Positions 50,868 through 59,949 of a DNA stretch of 64,000 nucleotides are shown piece by piece; position 1 is the stretch's first letter, and every line of letters starts with the position of its first letter. The translations under genes were made by a program, and so were the position numbers. The notes under the pieces were generated by a model. The model had not been told where the DNA came from. It did not search any database and saw only the letters and a program-made list of their open reading frames with translations. This stretch comes from Streptomyces sedi. GTDB taxonomy: Bacteria; Actinomycetota; Actinomycetes; Streptomycetales; Streptomycetaceae. Location: positions 1-64,000 of the forward strand of contig NZ_VDGT01000011.1 in NCBI RefSeq assembly GCF_006335015.1, in the 5' to 3' direction.

Positions 50868-51380
50868 GTGGCCGAGACCACCACCGAGAACCTGGACGCC
50901 GAGGTCCCCGAGGTCGAGGAGTACACCACCGAGAGCGCGAGCGAGGACTTCGCCGCCTCCGGCGAGGAGCTGAACGCTCGCTTCGGTGACCCGCTCCCCG
51001 GCGCCGGGACCGGCCGCCGCAAGAACGCCATCGCCCGTGTCCGGATCGTCCCCGGCAGCGGCAAGTGGCGCATCAACGGGCGCACCCTGGAGGGGTACTT
51101 CCCCAACAAGGTGCACCAGCAGTCCGTGAACGAGCCGTTCAAGGTGCTGGAGCTGGACGAGCGCTACGACGTGGTCGCGCGCATCGCCGGCGGCGGCATC
51201 TCCGGGCAGGCCGGCGCGCTGCGCCTCGGCGTCGCCCGCGCGCTGAACGAGGCGGACGTGGAGAACAACCGCGGCCCGCTGAAGAAGGCCGGCTTCCTCA
51301 CCCGTGACGCCCGTGCGGTGGAGCGGAAGAAGGCCGGTCTGAAGAAGGCTCGTAAGGGCACGCAGTACAGCAAGCGGTAA
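50868..51380 (+). CDS. rpsI: 30S ribosomal protein S9
   Basis: A 170-aa protein whose C-terminal tail reaches the P-site tRNA (KARKGTQYSKR). An acidic N-terminal extension of about 45 residues precedes the core GAGTGRRKNAIARVR, as in S. coelicolor. The GTG start follows CAAGGAGAAT. Confidence 0.97.
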   Translation: MAETTTENLDAEVPEVEEYTTESASEDFAASGEELNARFGDPLPGAGTGRRKNAIARVRIVPGSGKWRINGRTLEGYFPNKVHQQSVNEPFKVLELDERYDVVARIAGGGISGQAGALRLGVARALNEADVENNRGPLKKAGFLTRDARAVERKKAGLKKARKGTQYSKR

Positions 51381-51402
51381 TCGCTCGCGGGATTTTGCTC
51401 AC

Positions 51403-51442
51403 GCCCCGGCAGCACTTCCGTGCTGCCGGGGCGCCCCCTTTT
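51403..51442 (+). terminator. Intrinsic terminator after rpsI
   Basis: A 13-bp perfect stem GCCCCGGCAGCAC/GTGCTGCCGGGGC with a TTCC loop, followed by CCCCCTTTTG: the most canonical terminator in the window. Confidence 0.9.
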
Positions 51443-51502
51443 GTAGGGTCCACAAGGGAACAACGGTCTCGGGGCCGCGTTGGTGAACTCGGAGGAGAAA
51501 CA

Positions 51503-52870
51503 GTGGGACGACTCTTCGGTACGGACGGTGTACGTGGTGTCGCCAACGCGGATCTGACGGCCGAGCTGGCGCTCGGCCTCTCCGTGGCGGCGGCGCGGGT
51601 GCTGACCGTGACGGAGAGCCAGGAGAGTATGTGCGGGCGTCGGCCGACGGCCGTCGTCGGGCGCGACCCCCGGGCCTCGGGCGAGTTCCTGGAGGCGGCC
51701 GTGGTCGCCGGGCTGGCCAGCGCGGGCGTGGACGTGCTGCGGGTGGGCGTGCTGCCGACGCCGGCCGTGGCGTACCTGACGGGTTCGCTGGGGGCGAGCT
51801 TCGGGGTGATGCTCTCCGCGAGCCACAACCCGATGCCGGACAACGGCATCAAGTTCTTCGCGCGCGGCGGCCACAAGCTGGCCGACGAGCTGGAGGACCG
51901 GATCGAGTCCCTCTACCGCGAGCACGCCGCCGGCCAGCCGTGGGACCGCCCGGTGGGCGCGGGCGTCGGCCGGGTCACCGAGCACACCGAGGGCTTCGAC
52001 GCCTATGTGGCGCACCTCGTCGGCGTGCTGCCCAACCGCATCGACGGCCTGCGGATCGTCGTCGACGCGGCGCACGGCGCGGCGTCCCGCGTCGCGCCGG
52101 AGGCGTTCGCCCGCGCCGGGGCCGACGTCGTCAGCATCGGCGACGCCCCGGACGGGCTCAACATCAACGACGGCTGCGGCTCCACCCACATGGACGCGCT
52201 GCGCGAGGCGGTCCTCGCCCACGGGGCCGACCTCGGCATCGCGGTCGACGGCGACGCCGACCGCTGCCTGGCCGTCGACCGCACGGGCGCCGAGGTGGAC
52301 GGCGACCAGATCCTGGCCGTGCTCGGCGTGGCGATGCGGGAGGCCGGCACGCTGCGGGAGGACACCGTGGTCTCCACCGTGATGTCCAACCTGGGCTTCA
52401 CGCTGGCCATGGAGCACCAGGGGCTTCGGGTGCGGCAGACCGCCGTCGGCGACCGCTATGTGCTGGAGGAGATGCGGCGCGGCGGCTACTCCCTCGGCGG
52501 CGAGCAGTCGGGGCACGTGATCGTGCTGGACCACGCGACCACGGGCGACGGCTCCCTCACCGGGCTGATGCTGGCCGCCAGGGTGGCGGCGACCCGCCGG
52601 CCGCTGGCGGAGCTGGCGGGCGTGATGACGCGGCTGCCGCAGGTGCTGATCAACGTGCGGGACGTGGACCGGGCGCGGGTCGCCGACAGCAGGGAACTGG
52701 CCGAGGCGGTCGCCGAGGCGGAGCGGGTGCTGGGCGAGACGGGCCGCGTGCTGCTGCGCCCCTCGGGCACCGAGCCGCTGGTGCGCGTCATGGTCGAGGC
52801 GGCGGACGCGACGCAGGCACGGACGGTGGCCGGCGGTTTGGCGGACGTGGTGAAGTCGGCGCTGGGCTGA
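51503..52870 (+). CDS. glmM: Phosphoglucosamine mutase
   Basis: A 455-aa enzyme converting glucosamine-6-P to glucosamine-1-P for UDP-GlcNAc and peptidoglycan synthesis. The phosphoserine loop is MLSASHNPMPDNGIKFF, the metal loop DGDADRCL, the sugar loop GGEQSGH and the phosphate site RPSGTEPLVRVM. The GTG start at 51503 follows GGAGGAGAA. Its location after rpsI is conserved. It converges with coaA across a repeat cluster. Confidence 0.96.
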   Translation: MGRLFGTDGVRGVANADLTAELALGLSVAAARVLTVTESQESMCGRRPTAVVGRDPRASGEFLEAAVVAGLASAGVDVLRVGVLPTPAVAYLTGSLGASFGVMLSASHNPMPDNGIKFFARGGHKLADELEDRIESLYREHAAGQPWDRPVGAGVGRVTEHTEGFDAYVAHLVGVLPNRIDGLRIVVDAAHGAASRVAPEAFARAGADVVSIGDAPDGLNINDGCGSTHMDALREAVLAHGADLGIAVDGDADRCLAVDRTGAEVDGDQILAVLGVAMREAGTLREDTVVSTVMSNLGFTLAMEHQGLRVRQTAVGDRYVLEEMRRGGYSLGGEQSGHVIVLDHATTGDGSLTGLMLAARVAATRRPLAELAGVMTRLPQVLINVRDVDRARVADSRELAEAVAEAERVLGETGRVLLRPSGTEPLVRVMVEAADATQARTVAGGLADVVKSALG

Positions 52871-52889
52871 AGCGCGGCGCGCTGGCTTG

Positions 52890-53290
52890 GGCGGGGTTGT
52901 CGTCCTCGGCCCGGTGGGTGGTTGCTCGCGCAGTTCCCCGCGCCCCTGGTTGTGGTGGGCGTGGTCGGTCGGGTGCGGGTTCGCGTTCGGCAGGTGGCGG
53001 CCTGCTTGGGGGCGCGGGGAACTGCGCGGTGCATGTGTGGCGGGGGTTGGTCGACCACGGAGCTTCGTGGCTGGGTGGGTTGTCGGGTGCGCCCCGGTGT
53101 CGGGTTGCTCGCGCAGTTCCCCGCGCCCCTGTCACGCCGGTGGGCGGCTTGGGGGCGCGGGGAACTGCGCGAATGCTGTGTGGCGGGCCGCAGTCGACTA
53201 CGGTCCTTGCCGGTCTGGGTGGGTTGTCGGCGTGAGCCCGGTGCATTCTTGGCGGGCGCGGACGACCGATCGCGTGCGCCGGCCCGGTGG
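52890..53290. repeat. Repeat cluster 2
   Basis: The same element as cluster 1, between glmM and coaA. Two complete 20-bp stems: 52927-52946 with 53009-53028, and 53110-53129 with 53152-53171. Degenerate spacer units (GTGTGGCGGG..., GGGTTGTCGGCGTGAGCCCGG) follow. Nothing else is seen in this 442-nt gap. Confidence 0.9.
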
Positions 53291-53312
53291 GTGGTCGCCT
53301 CCGCAAGAAAAG

Positions 53313-54350
53313 TCAGAGCTTGCGGAGGCGGAGGCCCTGGACCTTGTGGTCGGGGCCCTTGCGCAGGACCAGGGAGGCGCGGCCCCTGGTGGGGGCGATG
53401 TTGTCGACGAGGTTGGGCCCGTTGACCTCGCGCCAGATGTTCCGCGCGAAGTCCAGCGCCGCCTCCTCGGAGATCTCCGCGTACTTCCGGAAGAACGACA
53501 GCGGGTCCTGGAACGCGGTGGCGCGCAGTGCCAGGAAGCGTTCCAGGTACCAGGACTCGATGTCGCCGACGCGGGCGTCGACGTAGACCGAGAAGTCGAA
53601 GTAGTCGGCGACCCCGACGCGCCCGTGCGGCGGCTGCTGGAGGACGTTGAGCCCCTCCAGGATCAGGATGTCGGGCCGTTCGACGGTCTCCCGTTCGCCC
53701 GGCACGATGTCATACACCAGGTGCGAGTAGACGGGGGCGCTCACCTCGGGCCGGCCGGACTTCACCTCGGCGACGAAACGGGTCAGCGCCCGGCGGTCGT
53801 AGGACTCGGGGAAGCCCTTGCGGCGCATCAGCCCGCGCCGTTCCAACTCGGCGTTGGGCAGCAGGAACCCGTCCGTCGGCACCAGCGCGACCCGGTACTC
53901 CTCGGGGCCCTGCGCCAGGAGCGCGCGCAGCAGCCGTGCCACCGTCGACTTGCCGACCGCCACGCTGCCGGCGATGCCGACGACGAACGGCGTCGGCGGC
54001 TGCGGCCCGCCGAGGAAGCCGCCGACCCGGGCGCGCAGCTGGCGGGCCGCGTCGATGTGCAGCCGCAGCAGGTCGCAGAGGGGAAGGTAGACGTCCCGGA
54101 CCTCGGTCAGGTCGATCACGTCGCCCAGCCCGCGCAGCCGCTCGACCTGCTCGGCGCTGAGTGGCGAGGCCGAACGGTCCCTGGGCCGGCTCCAGTCGGC
54201 GCGGGAGAGGTCCACGTAGGGGCTGGGGCGTGCGGAACGCGTTGAGCGCCCGTGGGTGCGGGGGCTGCCGGAGGCGCCGGGGCTGCCGGGGGTGTCCGGG
54301 GCCGCGGGGCGTCGGCGGTGCTCGGAGGGTGAGGTTGCCACGTTCCTCAT
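53313..54350 (-). CDS. coaA: Type I pantothenate kinase
   Basis: A 345-aa first enzyme of CoA synthesis. The P-loop is GSVAVGKS (128-135); PTDGFLLPN, RRKGFPESYD and ILEGLNVLQ are type I signatures. The first 40 residues are Pro/Ser/Arg-rich and poorly constrained, so the start (ATG 54350, or GTG at 54341) is uncertain. It diverges from the glutaminase-like gene with only 50 nt between the starts. Confidence 0.93.
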   Translation of the reverse strand: MRNVATSPSEHRRRPAAPDTPGSPGASGSPRTHGRSTRSARPSPYVDLSRADWSRPRDRSASPLSAEQVERLRGLGDVIDLTEVRDVYLPLCDLLRLHIDAARQLRARVGGFLGGPQPPTPFVVGIAGSVAVGKSTVARLLRALLAQGPEEYRVALVPTDGFLLPNAELERRGLMRRKGFPESYDRRALTRFVAEVKSGRPEVSAPVYSHLVYDIVPGERETVERPDILILEGLNVLQQPPHGRVGVADYFDFSVYVDARVGDIESWYLERFLALRATAFQDPLSFFRKYAEISEEAALDFARNIWREVNGPNLVDNIAPTRGRASLVLRKGPDHKVQGLRLRKL

Positions 54351-54400
54351 TGTCGCGTCCGGCTTGGCGCCCCGTGCGGGCGCCCCGATACGCTGCCGAC

Positions 54401-55120
54401 ATGTGCGGGATCGTGGGGTACACGGGTGTCCAGTCCGCCCTCGACGTGGTGCTGGCCCAGCTCGGCCGGGTGCGCGCGCCCGAGCACGACGCCTGCGGCG
54501 TGGCGGTGCTGGCGGACGGCGGGTTGGCGTGTTCCCCGGCGGCCGATTCGCTGCCGGCCCTGACGACGGCGCTGCGCGGCCACCCGCTTCCGACGGCCGG
54601 CAGCGGCATCGGCCTCAGCCGCCGGGCCGCCGGGCCGCCGGGCGAGGCCGGCCCGCAGCTCGACGAGGCGGGCCGGGTGGCGGTCGCCGTGCTGGGCGAG
54701 CCGTCGAACGGGCCCGCGCTGGCCGCCGAGTTGGCCGAACGCGGCCACGCGCTGCGCACCGGCGGCGTCGGTGAGGTGGTGGCGCGGCTGCTGGCCGAGG
54801 CGTTCTCCTCGGCGTACGAGCCGGCGGAGGCGACGCGGCAGCTGTGCCGCACGCTGGAGGGCGACTTCGCGCTGCTGGCGCTGCACGCCGACGCCCCCGA
54901 CACGGTGGTCGCCGCCCGGCGCGGCCTGCCGTTGACGGTGGGGCTGGGCGCGGGGGAGGCGCTGCTCACCTCGGACGAGGCGGCGCTGGAGGCGCAGCCG
55001 CCGGGCGAGGTCGTCTCGCTGGCCGGCACCCCGGGGGAGCAGGTCGTGGTGGTGCGCCGGGAGTGGGACGAGGTGCGGTGCGAGGTCACCGACGCCGAGG
55101 GGGGCGTGTTGCGCGCATGA
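54401..55120 (+). CDS. Stand-alone degenerate GFAT-type glutaminase domain
   Basis: A 239-aa protein beginning MCGIVGYTG, the Ntn glutaminase start of glutamine:fructose-6-phosphate aminotransferase, with Cys2 in place. It stops where the domain ends, with no SIS isomerase domains. Other conserved blocks are lost: the Arg-containing GHTRWATHG region reads GLSRRAAGPPG (71-81), HNGIIEN is replaced by VLGEPSN (98-103), and the ETDTEV region reads GGVGEVV. A -10-like TACGCT ends 6 nt before the ATG, so it is probably leaderless. It overlaps acpS by 4 nt (ATGA). S. coelicolor has a full-length glmS near here (recollection). Activity is doubtful. Confidence 0.75.
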   Translation: MCGIVGYTGVQSALDVVLAQLGRVRAPEHDACGVAVLADGGLACSPAADSLPALTTALRGHPLPTAGSGIGLSRRAAGPPGEAGPQLDEAGRVAVAVLGEPSNGPALAAELAERGHALRTGGVGEVVARLLAEAFSSAYEPAEATRQLCRTLEGDFALLALHADAPDTVVAARRGLPLTVGLGAGEALLTSDEAALEAQPPGEVVSLAGTPGEQVVVVRREWDEVRCEVTDAEGGVLRA

Positions 55121-55491
55121 TCGTCGGGGTGGGCATCGACGTGGCGGAGATCGAACGGTTCGCCGCCTCGCTGGAACGGACGCCGGGGCTGGCGCGCAGG
55201 CTCTTCGTCGAGGCGGAGCTGCTGCTGCCGAGTGGGGAACGGCGCGGCGTCGCGTCGTTGGCGGCCAGGTTCGCGGCGAAGGAGGCGGTGGCGAAGGCGC
55301 TGGGGGCGCCGGGGGGACTGCGTTGGACGGACGTGGAGGTGGTGCCGGAGGACTCCGGCCGTCCGCGTCTTGAGGTGCGCGGCACGGTCGCGGCCCGCGC
55401 GGCGGAGCTGGGCGTGACGGGCTGGCACGTGTCCCTCAGCCACGACGCGGGGGTGGCCTCGGCGGTGGTCATCGCGGAGGCGCTGCGCTGA
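55117..55491 (+). CDS. acpS: Holo-[acyl-carrier-protein] synthase
   Basis: A 124-aa phosphopantetheinyl transferase that activates ACP using CoA. Mg ligands are Asp8 in GVGIDVAEIERF and Glu56 in RFAAKEAVAKAL; WHVSLSHDAGVA is the C-terminal motif. Its start overlaps the upstream stop. Linkage to coaA puts a CoA-making and a CoA-using enzyme together. Confidence 0.95.
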   Translation: MIVGVGIDVAEIERFAASLERTPGLARRLFVEAELLLPSGERRGVASLAARFAAKEAVAKALGAPGGLRWTDVEVVPEDSGRPRLEVRGTVAARAAELGVTGWHVSLSHDAGVASAVVIAEALR

Positions 55492-55557
55492 GGTTTCTCG
55501 GGGAGGCGGGGCGTCCGTCGTCTTCGCGCGTGTCACCAACGTCCCGGGACAGCACAT

Positions 55558-57021
55558 CTAGGCCAGCAGCCGCCGCCAGACCCGCGGCAGCGCTTCCGTG
55601 ACCGTCGTCGCCGAGGGCGGCGGGGCCGCCTCGCGGGCGGCGAGGCCGTGGAGGTGGGCGCCGACGGCCGCCGCCTCGCGGGGGGCGAGCCCGGCGGCCA
55701 GCAGGCCGCCGGCCAGGCCGGTCAGCACGTCGCCGCTGCCCGCGGTCGCCAGCCACGGCGTGCCGGTCTCGTTCACCAGCACCGGCCCCGAGGGGTCGGC
55801 GATCAGCGTCGTGGAGCCCTTCAACAGCACGGTGGCGCCGAAGCGTTCGGCCAGTTCGCGGACGGAGGCCAGCCGCCGGGCCTCCACCCGTTCGCGTTCC
55901 GTGCCGAGCAGCGCCGCGGCCTCCCCGGCGTGCGGGGTGAGCAGCGTCGGCGCCGAACGGGCGCGCACCCGCGCCGGGTCGAGGCCGGCCAGCGCGTCCG
56001 CGTCCAGCAGCAGCGGAACGTCGGCGGCCAGCGCCTCGGCGACGATCCGTTCCCGCCGCGGGTCGTCGCCGAGCCCGGGGCCCGCCGCCCACGCCTGCAC
56101 GCGGCCGGCCTCGGCCGGGGTGCCGCGGCTGACCAGCGTCTCGGGGTGGCGGGCGATCACCGCGTCGCCGGCCGGGCCGGCGTAGCGGACCGCGCCGACC
56201 CCGCCGCGCAGCGCGCCGCCGACGGTGAGCACGGCGGCGCCCGGGTAGCGCGGCGAGCCGGCGGCCACGCCGAGCACCCCGCGCCGGTACTTGTCGCTCT
56301 CGCCGGTCGGCCGGGGCAGCAGCGCGGCGACCTCGGCGGTGGTGAACGCGGCGACGTCCGGCTCGGCCGGCAGCAGCGGGCCCAGCCCGATGTCCACCAG
56401 GCGCACCTCGCCCGCGTGGCCGCGCGCCGGGTCGACCAGCAGCCCCGGCTTCAGCGCGCCGAACGCGACGGTGAGCGCGGCGGGCAGCACCGGTCCCTCG
56501 ACCCGGCCGCTGTCGGCGTCGACGCCGCTCGGCAGGTCGACGGCGACCACCGGCACGCCGGCGGCCTCGACCCGTTCCGCCAACTCGGCGGCGGCCGGCC
56601 GCAGTCCGCCGCGCCCGCCGATGCCGGTGATCCCGTCCAGCACCAGGCCGGCGCGCCCCAGCAGCGCGTCCAGCGCTCCGGGAGCCGTGTCCGCGAGGGC
56701 CCACGCCCGCCCGCCGGCCGCCCGCAGCGCGGCCAGCCCGCGCGGGTGCGCGCGGTCGGGCGCCAGCAGCACGGCCGTGACGCCGACGCCGCGCCGCGCC
56801 AGCCGGGCGGCGGCCAGCAGCGCGTCGCCGCCGTTGTCGCCGCTGCCGACCAGCGCGACCAGCCGGGCGCCGGCGAGCCGGCCGCGCCGGGCGCGGAGCG
56901 CTCCGGCGCAGGCGGCGGCGAGCGCGGCGGCGGCCCGGTCCATCAGGGCGCCCTCGGGAAGCCGGTCCAGCAGCGCGCGCTCGGCGGCGCGCACGGTCTC
57001 CACGCGGTATGCGGTCCTCAT
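55558..57021 (-). CDS. nnrD: Bifunctional NAD(P)H-hydrate epimerase / dehydratase
   Basis: A 487-aa metabolite-repair enzyme. The N-terminal YjeF_N epimerase half (about 1-215) contains VGSGDNGGDALLAA and VVAVDLPSGVDADSG. The C-terminal ribokinase-like ADP-dependent dehydratase half contains LTPHAGEAAALL and TAGSGDVLTGLAGG. Together they restore damaged NAD(P)H hydrates. It converges with acpS and diverges from alr. Fusion of both activities is usual in bacteria. Confidence 0.95.
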   Translation of the reverse strand: MRTAYRVETVRAAERALLDRLPEGALMDRAAAALAAACAGALRARRGRLAGARLVALVGSGDNGGDALLAAARLARRGVGVTAVLLAPDRAHPRGLAALRAAGGRAWALADTAPGALDALLGRAGLVLDGITGIGGRGGLRPAAAELAERVEAAGVPVVAVDLPSGVDADSGRVEGPVLPAALTVAFGALKPGLLVDPARGHAGEVRLVDIGLGPLLPAEPDVAAFTTAEVAALLPRPTGESDKYRRGVLGVAAGSPRYPGAAVLTVGGALRGGVGAVRYAGPAGDAVIARHPETLVSRGTPAEAGRVQAWAAGPGLGDDPRRERIVAEALAADVPLLLDADALAGLDPARVRARSAPTLLTPHAGEAAALLGTERERVEARRLASVRELAERFGATVLLKGSTTLIADPSGPVLVNETGTPWLATAGSGDVLTGLAGGLLAAGLAPREAAAVGAHLHGLAAREAAPPPSATTVTEALPRVWRRLLA

Positions 57022-57149
57022 GCGCCCAGTCTCACCCAGCCGCGTCCCGCCGCGGCTGTCGGCGCGTCCTCGGCTGTCGGCGCGTCAGGAACGCGGCATG
57101 GCCGGTCGAGGGGCGGGGCCGGCCGGGCATGCTGCGACACTGGTGGGCG

Positions 57150-58340
57150 ATGAACGACCATGTGACCGCTGGGGGACCGGGCGAGGGGCCGCCCCTGCGC
57201 GCGGACATCGACCTCGCCGCGCTGCGTTCCAACGTGCGTGCGCTGCGCCGCCGGCTGACCGGCGGGGCGGCGCTGATGGCCGTGGTCAAGGCCGACGGCT
57301 ACGGCCACGGCATGTTGCCCTGCGCCGCCGCCGCGCGGCAGGCGGGGGCGCGTTGGCTGGGCACCGCGACGCCGGGGGAGGCGCTGGCGCTGCGCGCGGC
57401 CGGCGACACCGGCCCCGTGCTGTGCTGGCTGTGGACGCCGGACGGGCCCTGGCGGGAGGCGGTCGCGGCGGGCATCGACGTCTCGGTCAGTGGCCGCTGG
57501 GCGCTGGATCTCGCCGTCGCCGCCGGCCGCGCCGAGGGCCGCCCGGCCCGGGTGCAGCTGAAGGCCGACACGGGCCTCGGACGCAACGGCGCCCCGCCCG
57601 CCGACTGGCCGGCGCTGGTGGCGGCGGCGCGGGCAGCCGAGGCGGCGGGCGAGGTGCGGGTGACGGGCGTCTGGTCGCATCTGGCGTGCGCCGACGAGCC
57701 GGGGCACCCGTCGATCGCGCCGCAACTGGCCGCGTTCGCCGAGGCGGTGGCGGCGGCGGAGGCGGCGGGGCTCACCCCCGAGGTGCGCCATCTGGCGAAC
57801 TCGCCCGGCACGTTGACCCTGCCGGAGGCGCACTACGACCTGGTGCGCACCGGGGTCTCCGTCTACGGCCTGTCGCCCTCGGCCGAGGTGGGCGCCCCCG
57901 AGGACTTCGGGCTGCGCCCCGTGATGACGCTGCGCGCCCCGCTCGCGCAGGTCAAGCGGGTGCCGGGCGGGCACGGCGTCTCCTACGGGCACCACTACAC
58001 GACGCCGGGCCCCACCACCCTGGCGCTGGTCGGCGCCGGCTACGCGGACGGCGTTCCCCGGCACGCCTCCGGCTCCGGGCCGGTGCTGGTCGCCGGGAAG
58101 TGGCGGACGGTCGCCGGGCGGGTGGCGATGGACCAGTTCGTGGTGGACCTCGGCGGGGACGCGGCGGAGGTCGGCGACGAGGCGGTGCTCTTCGGGCCGG
58201 GCGACCGGGGCGAGCCGACGGCCGAGGACTGGGCGCGCGCGGTCGGCACCATCGGCTACGAGATCGTCACCCGGATCGGCCCCCGGGTGCCCCGCGTCTA
58301 CCACGGGGTCGAGCCGGGCCCGAAGGAGCCGGTGGACTGA
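57150..58340 (+). CDS. alr: Alanine racemase
   Basis: A 396-aa PLP enzyme that makes D-alanine for peptidoglycan. The cofactor Lys47 is in AVVKADGYGHG and the catalytic Tyr279 in GVSYGHHYT; VGAGYADGVPR and GRVAMDQ are conserved. The ATG at 57150 is preferred (GGTGGG just upstream); an alternative ATG lies at 57129. Confidence 0.95.
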   Translation: MNDHVTAGGPGEGPPLRADIDLAALRSNVRALRRRLTGGAALMAVVKADGYGHGMLPCAAAARQAGARWLGTATPGEALALRAAGDTGPVLCWLWTPDGPWREAVAAGIDVSVSGRWALDLAVAAGRAEGRPARVQLKADTGLGRNGAPPADWPALVAAARAAEAAGEVRVTGVWSHLACADEPGHPSIAPQLAAFAEAVAAAEAAGLTPEVRHLANSPGTLTLPEAHYDLVRTGVSVYGLSPSAEVGAPEDFGLRPVMTLRAPLAQVKRVPGGHGVSYGHHYTTPGPTTLALVGAGYADGVPRHASGSGPVLVAGKWRTVAGRVAMDQFVVDLGGDAAEVGDEAVLFGPGDRGEPTAEDWARAVGTIGYEIVTRIGPRVPRVYHGVEPGPKEPVD

Positions 58341-58342
58341 CG

Positions 58343-59437
58343 ATGCGTTGGGCGACGAGGGCTGGCCTGGCGGGGCTCGCGCTGGGGGCGGTGGCCACCA
58401 CGGTGGCGGTGGAACGGCTGACGGTGAGCCGTTCGGTGCGCCGGCAGGCGCGGGAGGCGCTGGACGCGGCCGGTCCGTTCGGCACGTTGCGCGGGAAGCC
58501 GGGCACGGCGTTCGCCGACGACGGCACCGAGCTTCACTACGAGGTCGAGGAGGCGTCGGACGGCGCGGCGGGGACGGTGGTCTTCTGCCACGGCTACTGC
58601 CTCAACCAGGACGTCTGGCACTTCCAGCGCGCCGCGCTGCGCGGCCGGGTGCGCGCCGTCTACTGGGACCAGCGCGGGCACGGCCGTTCCGCGCCGGGGC
58701 GCGCGCAACGGGAGCGCGGGGAGCCGTTGCACATCCGTCAGTTGGGGCGCGACCTGCGGGCGGTGCTGGACGCGGCGGCGCCCGAGGGGCCCGTGGTGCT
58801 GGTGGGGCACTCGATGGGCGGCATGACGGTGATGTCGCTGGTCGAGCGGCACCCCGACTACGTGGCCCGCCGGGTCGCCGGCGTCGCGCTGCTCGCCACC
58901 TCGGCGGGCGACCTGTCCCAGGTCGACTACGGCTTCCCGCCGACGGTGGTCCGCGCCGCGCGCCGGGCCGCGCCCGGGGTGCTGCGGGCGCTCGGCTCCC
59001 AGGCCGAACTGGTGGAACGAGGCCGGCGCGCGGTCGGCGACCTCTACGCCGGGCTGATCCGCCGCTACTCCTTCGGCGACCCGGACAGCGTCGACCCCGC
59101 GGTCGCGCGGTTCGCGGAGCGGCTGATCGAGTCGGTGCCGATCGACGTGGTCGCCGAGTTCTACCCGGCGTTCGCCGAACACGCCACGTGGGGGGCGTTG
59201 ACCACCCTGCACACCCTCTCCGAGGACCTGCCCGCGCTGGTGCTGGTCGGCGACCGGGACGAGATCACCCCGCCCGAGCACAGCGGGCGGATCGCCTCGG
59301 CGCTGCCGGCGGCCGAGTTCGCGACGCTGCCGGGGGCGGGCCATCTGGTGCTGTTGGAGGAGCCGGAGGCGGTGACCGGGCGGCTGGTGGAACTGCTCAC
59401 CCGTAGCATCGGGTGCCATGGGCCGACCGCTGACTGA
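58343..59437 (+). CDS. Alpha/beta hydrolase
   Basis: A 364-aa hydrolase with a hydrophobic N-terminal helix (about 6-24) that may anchor it or act as an uncleaved signal. The nucleophile is Ser in GHSMGGMT, the acid Asp in GDRDEITPP and the base His in PGAGHLVLLEEP; CHGY supplies the oxyanion hole. It begins 2 nt after alr and overlaps the tsaE start. The substrate is unknown. Conserved between alr and tsaE in streptomycetes. Confidence 0.85.
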   Translation: MRWATRAGLAGLALGAVATTVAVERLTVSRSVRRQAREALDAAGPFGTLRGKPGTAFADDGTELHYEVEEASDGAAGTVVFCHGYCLNQDVWHFQRAALRGRVRAVYWDQRGHGRSAPGRAQRERGEPLHIRQLGRDLRAVLDAAAPEGPVVLVGHSMGGMTVMSLVERHPDYVARRVAGVALLATSAGDLSQVDYGFPPTVVRAARRAAPGVLRALGSQAELVERGRRAVGDLYAGLIRRYSFGDPDSVDPAVARFAERLIESVPIDVVAEFYPAFAEHATWGALTTLHTLSEDLPALVLVGDRDEITPPEHSGRIASALPAAEFATLPGAGHLVLLEEPEAVTGRLVELLTRSIGCHGPTAD

Positions 59438-59936
59438 ACCGCGCCTCAGCCACGAGGTGGAGACCGCCGAGCTGATGGTGGAGCTGGGCCGACGCCTGGC
59501 CGGGCTGCTGCGCCCGGGGGACCTGGTGCTGCTCAGCGGCGACCTGGGCGCCGGCAAGACGACGCTGACCCGCGGGCTGGGCGAGGGGCTGGGCGTGCGG
59601 GGCGCCGTCACCTCGCCGACGTTCGTCATCGCCCGGGTCCACCCGCCGCTGGGCGACGGGCCGCCGCTGGTGCACGTGGACGCCTACCGGCTGGGGGGCG
59701 GGCTTGAGGAGATGGAGGACCTGGACCTGGACGTGGCGCTGCCGGAGTCCGTGGTGGTCGTGGAGTGGGGCGAGGACCGGGTGGAGGAGCTGGCCGACGA
59801 CCGGCTGCACGTGGTGATCCACCGCGCGGCGACGGAGGCGGAGTCCGGCCCGGACGGGCGGGACCCGCGCGTGGTCGAACTGCGCGGGGTGGGCGCGCGG
59901 TGGCACGACGTCGACCTCGGCGCGGCGCGGGTCTGA
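59418..59936 (+). CDS. tsaE: tRNA t6A threonylcarbamoyladenosine protein TsaE
   Basis: A 172-aa ATPase of the t6A37 complex. The Walker A motif is SGDLGAGKTTLTRGL, followed by SPTFVIARVH and VVVEWGEDR. It overlaps the hydrolase gene by 20 nt. Works with TsaB and TsaD encoded just downstream. Confidence 0.93.
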   Translation: MGRPLTEPRLSHEVETAELMVELGRRLAGLLRPGDLVLLSGDLGAGKTTLTRGLGEGLGVRGAVTSPTFVIARVHPPLGDGPPLVHVDAYRLGGGLEEMEDLDLDVALPESVVVVEWGEDRVEELADDRLHVVIHRAATEAESGPDGRDPRVVELRGVGARWHDVDLGAARV

Positions 59937-59949
59937 CCTGGCGGGGGTT

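Noticed and set aside
53710..55557. Minus-strand 615-codon frame across coaA, the glutaminase-like gene and acpS
   Set aside because: Low-complexity shadow; it crosses three genes with recognised products.
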